Below are positions 49,538 to 60,450 of a DNA stretch of 64,000 bases, piece after piece. The DNA comes from Syngnathus acus. Its lineage: Eukaryota; Chordata; Actinopteri; Syngnathiformes; Syngnathidae. The notes beneath the pieces are model-generated. The model was not told where the DNA came from, made no database searches, and saw nothing but the letters and a program-made list of their open reading frames with translations. Every line of letters begins with the position of its first letter. Positions within the stretch are counted from its first letter, which is position 1. Made by a program: the position numbers and the translations under genes. The stretch is from the NCBI RefSeq assembly GCF_901709675.1, contig NC_051108.1:3938631-4002630 (forward strand), written 5' to 3'.

Positions 49538-49848
49538 TACCGTATTTTCCGCAATATAAAGCGCACCTAAAAACCTCCAATTTTCTCAAAAGCCGACAGT
49601 GCGCCTTATAATCCGGTGCGCCTTATATATGGACCAATATTGAGCGACTACCGCAGGCGTGTCCAAAGTCCGGCCCGCGGGCCAAATGTATATATCCTAT
49701 ATATGGACAAAGTTTTAAAATGGGCCATTCATTGAAGGTGCGCCTTATAATCCGGTGCGCCTTATATATGGACAAAGTTTTAAAATGGGCCATTCATTGA
49801 AGGTGTGCCTTATAATCCGGTGCGCCTTATAGTGCGGAAAATACGGTA
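49538..49848 (-). mobile_element. CCGTATTTTCC MITE, subfamily A with duplicated module
   Basis: It starts TACCGTATTTTCCGC and ends GTGCGGAAAATACGGTA, flanked by TA. The arms are in inverted order relative to 29257, but the same module of about 65 bp (CCATTCATTGAAGG plus the subterminal motif) is present twice. The central GGCCCGCGGGCC block is intact. Confidence 0.92.
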
Positions 49849-52800
49849 CTTAAAGTTCAGTGAAAACCATTGTGTGCATTTTCTGTGTACGTGTCCTGAC
49901 TTTTCCTCTGACTTGTGGCTTCTTTAATCATGACGTTCTAGTTTGAGGTTCAAGGAAGGGCAAAGTAATGCATGCAAATAAAGGAACCAGTCATCTCCAA
50001 TTACCAATCTAGAGGAAAAGATCAGAATAGAATGCTTAAACAGATAGGTTGGCTTCAGGCGTGTTTTTTTTTTTTTTTTAGGGAGTACTTTTTAATTACA
50101 AGTGTCTCCTCTGATGGTTTGTTGAAAAAGTACCTGTGCTTTTACTTCACTATTTAGAATAAAGTGAATAATATTGCCTTTATCTATCATGATGTGCATC
50201 AAACGTTTTTAGAAAATCTTTCACGGAATATATCCCGTAGAATTTTCTCAAAGATGTTTTCCATTTCCCATTTGCTTCCTTCAATCACCAGATGACACAC
50301 TTGACCAATCACTCAAACGGTCCCATCTAAAAATGCAAGCTCTCTCTGCTGCTGCTATTCTGCTGTCAATTGAACATTGTGAAACTCAAGACCTGTCCTC
50401 CATTTCTTCATCACAACTGCGGTTGCACAGTCAGTGCAAATTCACTCCAACCATCTCTGCACTTTTTGGCTCCACTGTCAGCTTTTTGCTGTATTTTTTT
50501 AATACAGCATATTTATATAACATGTAATTCTATTTTATAATTAATTTCTAATAAATTCTATTTTATTATTAATTGTATTATTTCATGATTGTTTCATTTT
50601 TAGTTTTGATCACCTCATCAATAAATACTGAGATGAATAAAATCCAGTATAATGGGAAAAAATAAATTAAAAATATAAATTGGTTTGAAATGTATCTCTA
50701 AAATTGATCATTTGAAAGTGGTTTCACGCTATACTTAAGTAAAAGTATTATCTTTTTTTAATAGCAATAAGTGGGAAAAAATATATATTTTTAGGCTTTC
50801 CCTACACTTGTGAACTATGATTAACTTGTCCTAAACTCAAAATGTGTTTTTTTGGAAGCTCTGTGGTTGTTGTCCAGGCTTCTCAAGACAGGGAAATGGC
50901 CTTCTAAAGCCCCCAAGTCAAGACAACAGGAAGTGCTGAGTCATACCAGGCAGCAATGACCCTGAACATTTGAGAGTCCCAAGCCCAGCGGAGCACAAAG
51001 CACCTCTGTGTGCTTTCCAGCTAAAACGTCGATTTCACATAACTGTCCACACAGAGTCCTGATCTCCAGATTTAATACTCCGCTGCTCTTCATTTCACCC
51101 TTTCTCATTTAAATCTTTCTCATTTTCTCTCCGCATTACTTCCCCTCCCGCGGTCTACCTTTCGTTGCCCTGCCCCGGACAGCTAACATCATCACCATCC
51201 AATAAAAGATAATTCTATCTTATAAAATCGTCAGATAAGAAACTGAGGTTCGGCAAGCTTTTACAGGCTGATTAAATGGAATCTATTACAACCGCAGGAG
51301 AAGGAAAAAAAAAAAAAAGACCTTCCGATGCTTTGTTTAAATGTTACTTTGAATGAAGGAATAATTGAGTGTTGGATGAGCTTTTTCGAATGTCATTTAA
51401 ATGTGGATTAGGTTTAATAGGATGTCAGAAAAGAGAGGTATAGATTCCTTTCTTGTCTTTTCAGTTAAGATACGTATGTCAAGTTGTAATTCTCACCAAA
51501 ATAAAACGAGAGCTTCCACACTTTAGTGCCGAGAAGAATCCTTGATTGAGTTTTTTTTTTTTTTTTTTTAAAGACATATATTGTGTAGTTTAAATGATTG
51601 CTGTAAAAGCATAATTGAGTACATTCATATTATTCTGGTTAGGGATTTGGAGCTGACTATTTTTTGTACTACAAGCGAAATAAAATAGCAGAAAACCAAG
51701 ATTTTGTAAAAAGGTTTTTCATGAGATTTTATAGGACTAAAGGCTTTTAAATTACTATTAAAAAAAAGCTTTGACATGGATGATAATAATAATAATTTCA
51801 TAATGATGATGACAATAATAATAATGATAATAATGATAAAAATAAAATTAAACAGCATTCCCATTTTGTTAAAAAATTAGCCAGGCAGTCGAGATTCTGA
51901 GCATCAAATTATTTTCTGTCATTTAATCATAGCGCAAATGTTTCAAAATGATATTGGTAATTTAATAAACTAATAAATTATCTGAATATATTTTAACAAT
52001 ATGAAAATAATACATTTTTAAGATAAATATATAATTTCAATCGATATTATGTTCAGCCCCAAACGGTGAGGCCTAAAAAAAATGTGCGAGCCTGTGTAAA
52101 TAAATATTTTTTTTTACAATCTGGCAACCCTTACAGTAACTATTTCACATTTAAAAAATGAAAAAACACAAAAACTGAAATATTCTTCATATAATTTATC
52201 TTTAGTAGTTGGAACAAGTTTCCAAAGTTTAAAACTACAAAGCACAGCAAGTGTAATACATGACAAAACAAATCCAAAAATTGTTCCAACGTGACACCAT
52301 TTCCCTCCAAAACATGTAACCAATTTTCATTTCATTTTTTTCTCTTTCAACTCGATAAATCAGAATATTGGAAGTGAAACGAATCGAAGAGGCCAACTAG
52401 CGCAACGGGACACCATTAGTCCTTTGGTACGCTTTCTTTCGTGAAGTATCCCTGGCGACTAGAGTACCTGTGAGACACTGATTAAAGTTGTTTTCCTCAC
52501 TGCCAAGCCTATGAGGGCTCACCATCAGCAGGCCATAGGACCACACTAATAGAGCCAATGTGTTCTTTTTAAAGTGTCATTCTGGATTATAGCCATAACA
52601 TGAGTGTGATCATGGACCTGTAGAAGTGTCTCTACAAGACCTAACAGCAGGTTTACTCGGCCCCCTGACGTTTCCACAAGACGTCGTGGCTACGTACTTG
52701 GCGCCTACGCGGCCCAGGTCCCCCGCAGTCACCTTACTGGGCAACTGATAATGCAGTAATTCCATCTGACAGGTGACAGAACAAAGCTTTGGTTTGTAAC

Positions 52801-52852
52801 CAAAGTTGGGCCATCCAACTATATTTTCAGACCTGAACTACATGTCCTACCA
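49849..52852. other. Intergenic, no gene seen
   Basis: 50870-51240 is complex unique sequence, more GC-balanced than its flanks. An AATA/GATA-rich simple stretch lies at 51781-51847, and T or A runs at about 51305 and 51551-51570. Confidence 0.45.
51781..51847. repeat. Imperfect (AAT/GAT)n low-complexity array
   Basis: Mixed AAT, GAT and AATAATG units over about 65 bases. Confidence 0.85.
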
Positions 52853-52975
52853 ATATTTAGGGCCTGAGTACCAGGTTGTGCTAAGGCCCTTTTGGAACTG
52901 GTGTATTTATTGTGGTTCTCATTGAAGGGGTCAAAACATGCTTGAAAACTCACCAGTTTTTGTATTTTATGGGTC
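52853..52975. repeat. Fragment of a fish interspersed repeat
   Basis: TATTTAGGGCCTGAGTACCA, AAGGCCCTTTTGGAAC and AACATGCTTGAAAACTCACC resemble a common fish repeat with GGCCCGAGCACC at its start. The family was not assigned further. Confidence 0.35.
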
Positions 52976-52984
52976 CAGACCATG

Positions 52985-53330
52985 GACCGTAATCAGACAG
53001 GACTTTTTGTGTTAGCCTTGGAGTCCCGCTATGCCTCACTGTCATCTGGTGTTCCACAGGGTTCAATTTTGGGGCCCCTGCTGGTTTCATTCTATTTGCT
53101 GCTTGTTGGTTCCATCTTAAGAAAACAAGGTATATCTTTCCACTGCTATGTAGATGAGAGTGAGATCTATGTTCCACTGTTTTGTTTTTAGGAAATCAAG
53201 GCCTGAATATCTTGAATTTCACGAACTGATATTTTTTCGAACAGTCTGTTATTATTGTATGATTAAATTTGATTCCATGTACAGCAAATTGTATGCAGCA
53301 ATGGTTGTTTTAAAGTGCTAAATGGTAGAG
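52985..53330 (+). mobile_element. LINE reverse transcriptase and 3' end fragment (Rex1/L2-like)
   Basis: The frame from 52982 reads a Ser/Leu-rich lead, then SSGVPQGSILGPLLVSFYLL (motif at 53048), GSILRKQGISFHCY and VDESEIYVPL. The catalytic YADD is replaced by YVDE at 53147-53158, so the enzyme would be dead. A LINE-type tail (CATGTACAGCAAATTGTATG and TTTTAAAGTGCTAAATGG) follows at 53278-53325, with the region between deleted. Confidence 0.8.
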
Positions 53331-55284
53331 TTGGAAATGGCCTCTGTGTCATCCTTGCTTATCATAACAAAATGCACAAAAAAGCCTCAAGGTCTCATTT
53401 ACAAAGTTTAACAGGACCTTTTCCTTTTTAAAATACCCAAACGAGCCTCAATAAAAACCCTGTGTCTTATCCACCACTGTATTTCCAGATTATTATTATT
53501 GAAAATGTTAGTTTAAAGAAAGAATGCTTGAGATAACATTTCCATTAGTGTTGCTTTTTTTTTTTTTTCCTCAGCAATTTTATTGCTATTCTTTCAAAAA
53601 GCACTTCATGTTAAGTCCAGCCTCGGTTTGCTATTATAAATCAATACAATTGGACAAATGAGACGCCATCTACAGACAATAAGGTTTACAGGCCACAAAC
53701 CATCCAACCACTAAATATATGATTAAAAAGATAAATATTGAAATTTCCAGAGGTCACAGTGTCAGAACACAAAATTCCAATATATGACTAGGATGCCGCA
53801 AAAATGGAAAAATCACTCGCAGATCAAACTAACAATAATTCATATCGTTAATTAAATGACAGCCAAATAGCACATGAGCACTGTTCGCAGTACTGCACCA
53901 TATTGAAGTGCCATGAAAAATAATGGATGGAGTTTTCTTCACCCCTCAAGGTCTACTTCCAAACTGCTGGTGGCATAAACTGACAGATTTTGGTCAGTCA
54001 AGTATAAGAGGCCTCATGTGGGTTCTATTCATCATTAATAGCCCCCTACTCATTTTTTCCACAAGAAAGGAGACATGAGTAATGACTTTTCTTGATTAGA
54101 ATGTACTCTTATGATTTATTAATATGTAAATGTATTTATATTTTATTAATATTCCAAAGGGTATGCAACAAAATATAAGCCCCAGTACACACATTATCTG
54201 TGATATGAAGACAACAAAAAATTAGGCATTTACCAGTTTTGGTGGTATTGTGTGTATGTTCCGATATCAACACACAACACCACACACACTGAAGTTTCTT
54301 TTCCAACACTATCTAGAAACATTTCCCCCGAGGCAGAACATACTTTTGCATGGCACTGAGCTGAGTTATCGTGTGATAATTCAAAGTCGTCAAAGGAATA
54401 AAACGGGTGGGGGGGGGAAGAAAATTAATTGTTGCTGCTGCAAATACGCATTGGCCTAGCACACAATGTGCACTTGTTATTACAAAGCAATCACCGTTTT
54501 ACAACAACAGAGGGTTATAGTAAATGAGCTGTGGGGATTAGAAGGTCCTACGGAGCCCAATGCCACTTCGAGGAATCAAACAGAGGCCACAAAGCTCGGG
54601 CGAGGAGGTAGAGGAGGGGGGGGAGATAGATCTGCACTTGGCTGTAAATCAATAGCCAGCATGCAGTGATAAATCCCCCCAGCTCCAATGACCGACTGGC
54701 CCTCACACCCTCACACGCAGAACAATCTTGGTCCCCTCCTGTCAAAACAGCCACAAGTTATCACTGCCATGGATCACTGGCACGCTGGTGTCAGCTGAAA
54801 GTCAGCTCAAAGCTAAGCTCCAAAAGGAGAGCGTGTCCTTGGCTTTGCTGGATGTTTCAGCAAAATCAAGTCTAGCTTAACCTTTATGGTTGTTGTAAAG
54901 TTAAAATATCACTTCCTGGCCGGTTTGAGATTACACTGGCGTTGGGCCTGTGCACTATAATGTATTTTTTTTACAATTCAGAAATAATCAGAAAAATAGA
55001 GATATAGGGAAGGGAAAGAGATGACATCATAGGGAATCAGTTTTCTATTGGTTTTATGAGTAATACCTAATACGGGCATTTGTTATAGCAAAATGCACTA
55101 ATACAGGATTTTCAAAATGTGGGACGGTGAGCTTCCCCTCGGGGAACACTAACCTTGTAGTGGCTCTGACACCAAAAATAAATGGTGTTCTCCCCCAGGT
55201 AAACAATGAATAAGTAGATGGGAGTATTGGAATACCACTGGGAGGTAGTGAACAAACAACGAGAGTCTTACAGAGATTTTGTAA
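53331..55284. other. Intergenic, no gene seen
   Basis: G run near 54408-54416. 54450-54830 is complex and GC-balanced. No gene was recognised. Confidence 0.45.
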
Positions 55285-55830
55285 CAATTTCTTTCTTTCA
55301 ATTTTGTTCTATTTTCTTTTTTGTACATTTGATAAAAATATTGTAAATTTTAATTTTTGAAATATTTGCAGAGGAACTTACTGTGATATACTGTAACATT
55401 TGATATTTTCAATATCTACCGTTTTTATCAAAATGATCTGAAAATAAAATAAAATGATTGAAGATAATATTCAAACATGAATTTGAAAATGAGCGCTTGA
55501 GTTGAAAATCAATTTGTTAATTATATCGAACTTGATCGCTAACTTATAACAATGATCTTTCTTTCTTTCTTTCTTTCAATTGTGTTCTATTTTTTTTTTG
55601 GACGTTTGATAAAAATATTGTAAGTTTTAATTTTTGAAATATTTGCAGAGAAACCTACTGTGATATACTGTAACATTTGATATTTTCAATATCTACCCTT
55701 TTTATCAAATTGATCTGAAAAGAAAAATAGTTGATTGAAAATAATATTCAAAGATAAATTTGAAAATGAGCGCTTGAGGAATTTGAAATCAATTTGTTAA
55801 TTATATCCATACAATCCATCGCTAACAACG
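55285..55830 (+). repeat. Tandem duplication of about 275 bp
   Basis: Unit 1 (about 55285-55560) and unit 2 (about 55561-55830) share TTGATAAAAATATTGTAA, GAAATATTTGCAGAG, TACTGTGATATACTGTAACA, GAAAATGAGCGCTTGAG and CAATTTGTTAATTATATC in the same order. A (TTTC)n microsatellite (55556-55578) marks the junction. Confidence 0.92.
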
Positions 55831-57021
55831 ATGTTGTCCGGCACCGTCCGATGCGGCTGGGGCAGACACACAATACATCGATTAAATAGATGTATCGTTA
55901 CGCCCCCAGTCCAAACACATTGACTTGCCCTGACTTCAACCAAACAAGAAATGGAGACAAGTAGCTCACAGCACATCACCCTTTGACAACAAATTCTTAC
56001 CCACCATGTATTTGTGTGTGAGCGTGTGGTCTCCAATGTTTGGACTAAAACACAAAAGGTGGCATTTTACGGCTGAGCACATCCACTATGTTTGATATCG
56101 GGGCAGTCGGCTGAGGGTGTCATCACTCAAGCAGCATGTGGGCTTTGGTGCGAGGCCACAGCACAGGTTGCTATTGGACAAATCAATAGAAGTCAAGCAG
56201 TTTATGTCTGTGAAAAGATCGAAGGAGTAAAGCATAAAGTTATTTCACCTTGCAAATGGTGAGGTAAATAACACAAAAGAAATCCAGTTATTTATGTAGG
56301 CAAAGGTGTGAATCATAAATTTGATGTACAGATTGAATCGGCTTTACACCCGCCAAGAACCGGTACGTTATGTGGAGTGTTAAAAGGGTTTTAAGGAATG
56401 ATATACGGCTTTCCATTCTCACAGCTGATGCATTTTTTATGTCCAAAACCAGAGGGGCTTTTCTCAACTTCAATTTTAAAAATGTTTACTCAGCAGCAAG
56501 CCCGAGAGCTTATAAAATAAGTCGAGGGCACCTGAATTAAAAATGATGCTTCACTATTGAAACTGCCCCCATGACAACCCCTCGCAGCGTCCTCTTCCTC
56601 CCGGTAATGTGATTGAGAAAAGATCAGTCTTCATGAGTACGCACCCAACCCAAATGAAATCAACTTTGGCCCTGAGACTTTCTCGAGCTTCCATTGTCAT
56701 TTTGGCATCTGGAATACAATGATAACAACAAGATGAAAAAGGGCGCAAAAGTGTGGAGTCTCATCAAAACTGTGCCAAACTTCGAAATATTTTTTTTATT
56801 TATATTTGCCATCTGTAATTTGTCATCATACCAGATCCATCTATTTAAGATTTTTTTGAAAATGTGATGAAATGTGTATACTGTATATAGCAGAGTGAAA
56901 ATGAAATTTCCCCTAAGAGATTAAAATTTTATTTATTATTAGGATAATAAATTGACACATTTATTTCGCCCGTCAGCAGGTAACATCAGAATATGAATGA
57001 AGCTTTGTGGGAGTTTGATTG

Positions 57022-57062
<41 letters not shown>

Positions 57063-57772
57063 TTTATGCCCATCCTTCCGTGGCGGCATTATAAAAACAA
57101 AAACATAATAAAGATCAACACCCTGAACTCAAGTGTCATAAGCTCATATGTGACTGATGGTGACTGATTTCTGATCTTCTGCCATCTTTCTTTAAATTAT
57201 CATGTTTAAAGAAGTCCAAATGTTTTATCCATAGCGTCAATCGATTTGTTATAAACCCCAAAAAGCAGAGCTATGTTGCTTTACTCCTTATGTTAGTATT
57301 TTCTTAGTAAAATATAAGTGCAGACTTTTGCCCGTTCGATGCATTCAATTCCAAACTTGACATTTTTCCTTTTACGGTTACCATGACAACCAAAAACCAC
57401 ATAACCAAGAAACCATAGGGCAAACTCGGGTCATGATGCGATTGCTCACCAACCACTTCCAGTATACCTGATTGAACAAGTCAATAACCATACTCTGAGT
57501 GCTACACAGCAACTTAAGCAAAATATCACAGCACACTACCAAACAAAAATGTCATAAAAACACATCTGGCCTTATCACCGAAAGAAGCAGTGATGTGCAC
57601 ATGGCTGGCTTTCGTTTCATTGCGAACAGAAAGGCAACGGGTTCACACTTTGACACTTTTTGAGTCTGTTTGCACAAGCAAAAGCAAAAACGCTGTCACG
57701 TTTCTGATGATTCATGCCTAGCGGCTTCAAAACATACAGTTTTATATGCAAAATGATTATAATGCTTTGCAA
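55831..57772. other. Intergenic, no gene seen
   Basis: It contains a TCAA microsatellite (57021-57061). 56480-56720 is complex unique DNA. No gene was recognised. Confidence 0.5.
57021..57061. repeat. (TCAA)n microsatellite
   Basis: About ten units, uninterrupted. Confidence 0.95.
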
Positions 57773-57795
57773 CTTATAGTCCGAAAAATACGGTA
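57773..57795. mobile_element. Solo right end of a CCGTATTTTCC MITE
   Basis: CTTATAGTCCGAAAAATACGG plus TA matches only the outermost 20 or so bases of the family. No left arm was found, so this is a relic of deletion. Confidence 0.6.
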
Positions 57796-58567
57796 TTTAA
57801 AATATGTTCCACTGTCATCCAATCTGGGTCAAAAGTCGGTGTGCACACACTTAGGATGTTTCATCTTGATTCCGACAGCCTTGAAAATCCATCTTACACT
57901 GGAATCACCTCTTCCTCGATGGAAGGTTGTGATAAAAGTAATAGTAAGTACATGATGGGGTTTCACTGGGTAGACCTTTAAATCACCTGACACTTTTACA
58001 AATTTACAACAGAGGGATGGCTAACGTACATAATCGCATTCTGCTGTCACTTTTGTCACCCAATACAACACGACGTGTAGAGAATTTGGAGTAATGGGCA
58101 TCCTGTAACAATGTGTGCCCAAAATGGCCGCCATAGGTCAATGTTATACCTTTTAAGGGGACCTTCACACTGAGGATGATGAAGCACATATTGTCCCAAG
58201 CGTGTGCTTGCCTGGGGAAGCTAGCTTTACTTCTGTGAATTATTTACTATGATGTATAGGGACCACTGCGGCACAGCCATTCTAGATTCAACAATGATCT
58301 CGTATGTTTTTTTTTTACCCTCACTAAGATTTAGTGTATCTGTCACTCAAAGAAATCAAGAAAAAGTATCAGTGGATTTGATTTATGTTTGTAATCCGCT
58401 GTTTGAGCAGGATGCTCCAACACCTGGAGGAGACCAGAACTTATGAGAATTAAAGCACGTGACTCCTGAACAAAGTCGAAAAGGACACTGTGCTATATAT
58501 AATGCACTTTGTGAAACGCAGACAAACCAACTACATTACAACAAATGTTTCTAAACCACAGATTGAT
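57796..58567. other. Intergenic, no gene seen
   Basis: Nothing was recognised. Confidence 0.5.
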
Positions 58568-58803
58568 TACCGTATTTTCCGCACTATAAGGCGCACCTAA
58601 AAACCTCAAATTTTCTCAAAAGCCGACAGTGCGCCTTATAATCAGGTGCGCCACCAATATTGAGCCACTACAGCAGGTGTGTCCAAAGTCCGGCCCGCGG
58701 GCCAAATGTATATATCTTATATATGGACAAAGTTTTAAAATGGGCCATTCACTGAAGGTGCACCTTATAATCCGGTGCGCCTTATAGTGCGGAAAATACG
58801 GTA
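58568..58803 (-). mobile_element. CCGTATTTTCC MITE, subfamily A
   Basis: It starts TACCGTATTTTCCGC and ends GTGCGGAAAATACGGTA, flanked by TA. The TAAAAACCTC arm is on the left. A short internal deletion has removed part of the ATATGGACC stretch after the left arm. The central GTCCGGCCCGCGGGCC block is intact. Confidence 0.92.
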
Positions 58804-59339
58804 AATAAATCCACAGTTCAGTTATCGTAAAAAGTTTATACGCCTACCTTAATTTTAGTTAGAAAGTAGCGAGTTGAATATCAAATAGCATTGCAGTAGT
58901 GAGGCTATGTCCGTGATCACACATTATTGTCGCGCCCACACAAGAACATTTCCCCAGGTAGTTCTAAATCCTGATTTCATCCATTGTTTTTGACGTCATG
59001 GACCTATTCGCTGCCGACGGTGTATAAAAGGATGCGAACTGGGATGGAAAATATGTATCTGGAGAGGGAGGGGGCAGATATGTGTACGTCTCATGAATCC
59101 CCCTGGCCATACTTATGGAGTCCGCAAAGAACAGTTACGGTGTTTACTGTGCAATTCCAAAGGAAGCTCCAGTGTAGGTGTGGAAAATTACGGTTAATGG
59201 GAAGTAGATTTTACTACTTGAGTTTTGCTATTGCAGAAACGTCCGCCATCATTGTCTGTGATATCCTAACCTTGAGCGGCAGAATCATACCAATCGTGGT
59301 TTCAAACTGGGTAATGTCAATGGCAACTAAGTGAGAAGA
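58804..59339. other. Intergenic, one unassigned ORF
   Basis: A 116-codon + frame (58984-59334) has no recognisable domain and runs up to the LINE fragment that follows. Confidence 0.4.
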
Positions 59340-59800
59340 GATTACATTTAAAGGAAACTATTCTGTTCTTAGCCGGAAGCCAATTCAGAGACTTTTAAAC
59401 TGGGCTCGTAACTTTTGATATAATTACAGCTCCAGCATTTTGAATAAGTTGATGTTTTTGGAGTGCTTGATAAAAGAAAAAAAGTATTTCAGTAATCTAA
59501 ACAAGTTGAATGCATGAACCTATTTTTTCAGAAACAAAAGTTATTCAGATATGTTACTTTACTAAAATCCACAAGATTGTTCTCAATCAGCCAGTGCTGG
59601 ACATTGCTAATACACTGGAAGAGATCTTGAAGTGGGCTTAAGTGGTCAGGATATGAAACAGAAGAGGACCAGGAATGGATCCCTGGGGAACACCATAAGG
59701 AAAGATTACATGATCTGATTTGTGGTCAACAAGAAGAAAATTCTGGTGCATGGAAATAACATCAAATCACAGGACCGAGTTTCTAGGCTTTTTCAAATCG
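59340..59800 (-). mobile_element. LINE ORF2 fragment, minus strand (Rex1/L2-like)
   Basis: Read on the minus strand from high to low coordinates, the order is typical of a LINE reverse transcriptase C-terminal part. YGVPQGSIPGPLLFHIL (motif at 59665-59694) comes first, then LQDLFQCISNVQHWLIENNL (about 59570-59630), then QLIQNAGAV and KSLNWLPAKNRI (59356-59394). The YADD box between the first two is deleted, and stops and frameshifts interrupt the reading, so it is a dead copy. Confidence 0.75.
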
Positions 59801-60177
59801 AAATGATTGCAGCAAAATAAAATAAAAAAGGTTGGACAGGTCATTTGAGTTCTTGGTTAGTGTGCAATACAAAGAAGCGCCTTTTGAGAAAATAAGGCTA
59901 TATCGAAAGAGTCTCAGTGGAATATAAACCTTGATACAGAAGTGATAACAATAGGAATAGCAAGCCTTTTCATTGCCGCTATATCTGCTGGATCTGGTGG
60001 GGCACTTGGCTCTCCAGTATTGCAAACCGGCAGTAACGACCAAAATCAAAATTATGCAAAATTGGGCACAACATTAAGTTGAATGCACAAACTGTATTTG
60101 TACATTTTACAATCTCAATTAAAGTCTGCTTGTAATAGCTGTTTGTCTATACAACTGCCCATGCAAGGTTAAAATAC

Positions 60178-60208
60178 AACACACACACACACACATATAT
60201 ACACACAG
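60178..60208. repeat. (CA)n/(TA)n microsatellite
   Basis: CA units interrupted by a short TATATA block. Confidence 0.9.
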
Positions 60209-60422
60209 TGATTTGTCGAAGCGTTCAACAGCACTTTAGTTGTCGTTTCTCTTACCATTAGTTGGAGTGTTAAATTAGGAGAAACCTAATGAGTTATATC
60301 AGAAACACGGAACAAATTACCTACATGGCAATTTGGACTAGAGAACTAATTGTGATAATCTTTGTCTTCCTGCTCCACAATAGCAAATAAAATGTTCACA
60401 ACGGGGCAGAAATGTTTCGCTA

Positions 60423-60450
60423 TTTTTATTTTTTTTTTTTTTTTTTTTTA
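60423..60450. repeat. T-rich homopolymer tract
   Basis: About 28 bases, almost all T. Confidence 0.9.

Noticed and set aside
58984-59334. 116-codon + frame as a gene
   Set aside because: No domain or homology was recognised, and it abuts dead LINE sequence on the other strand.
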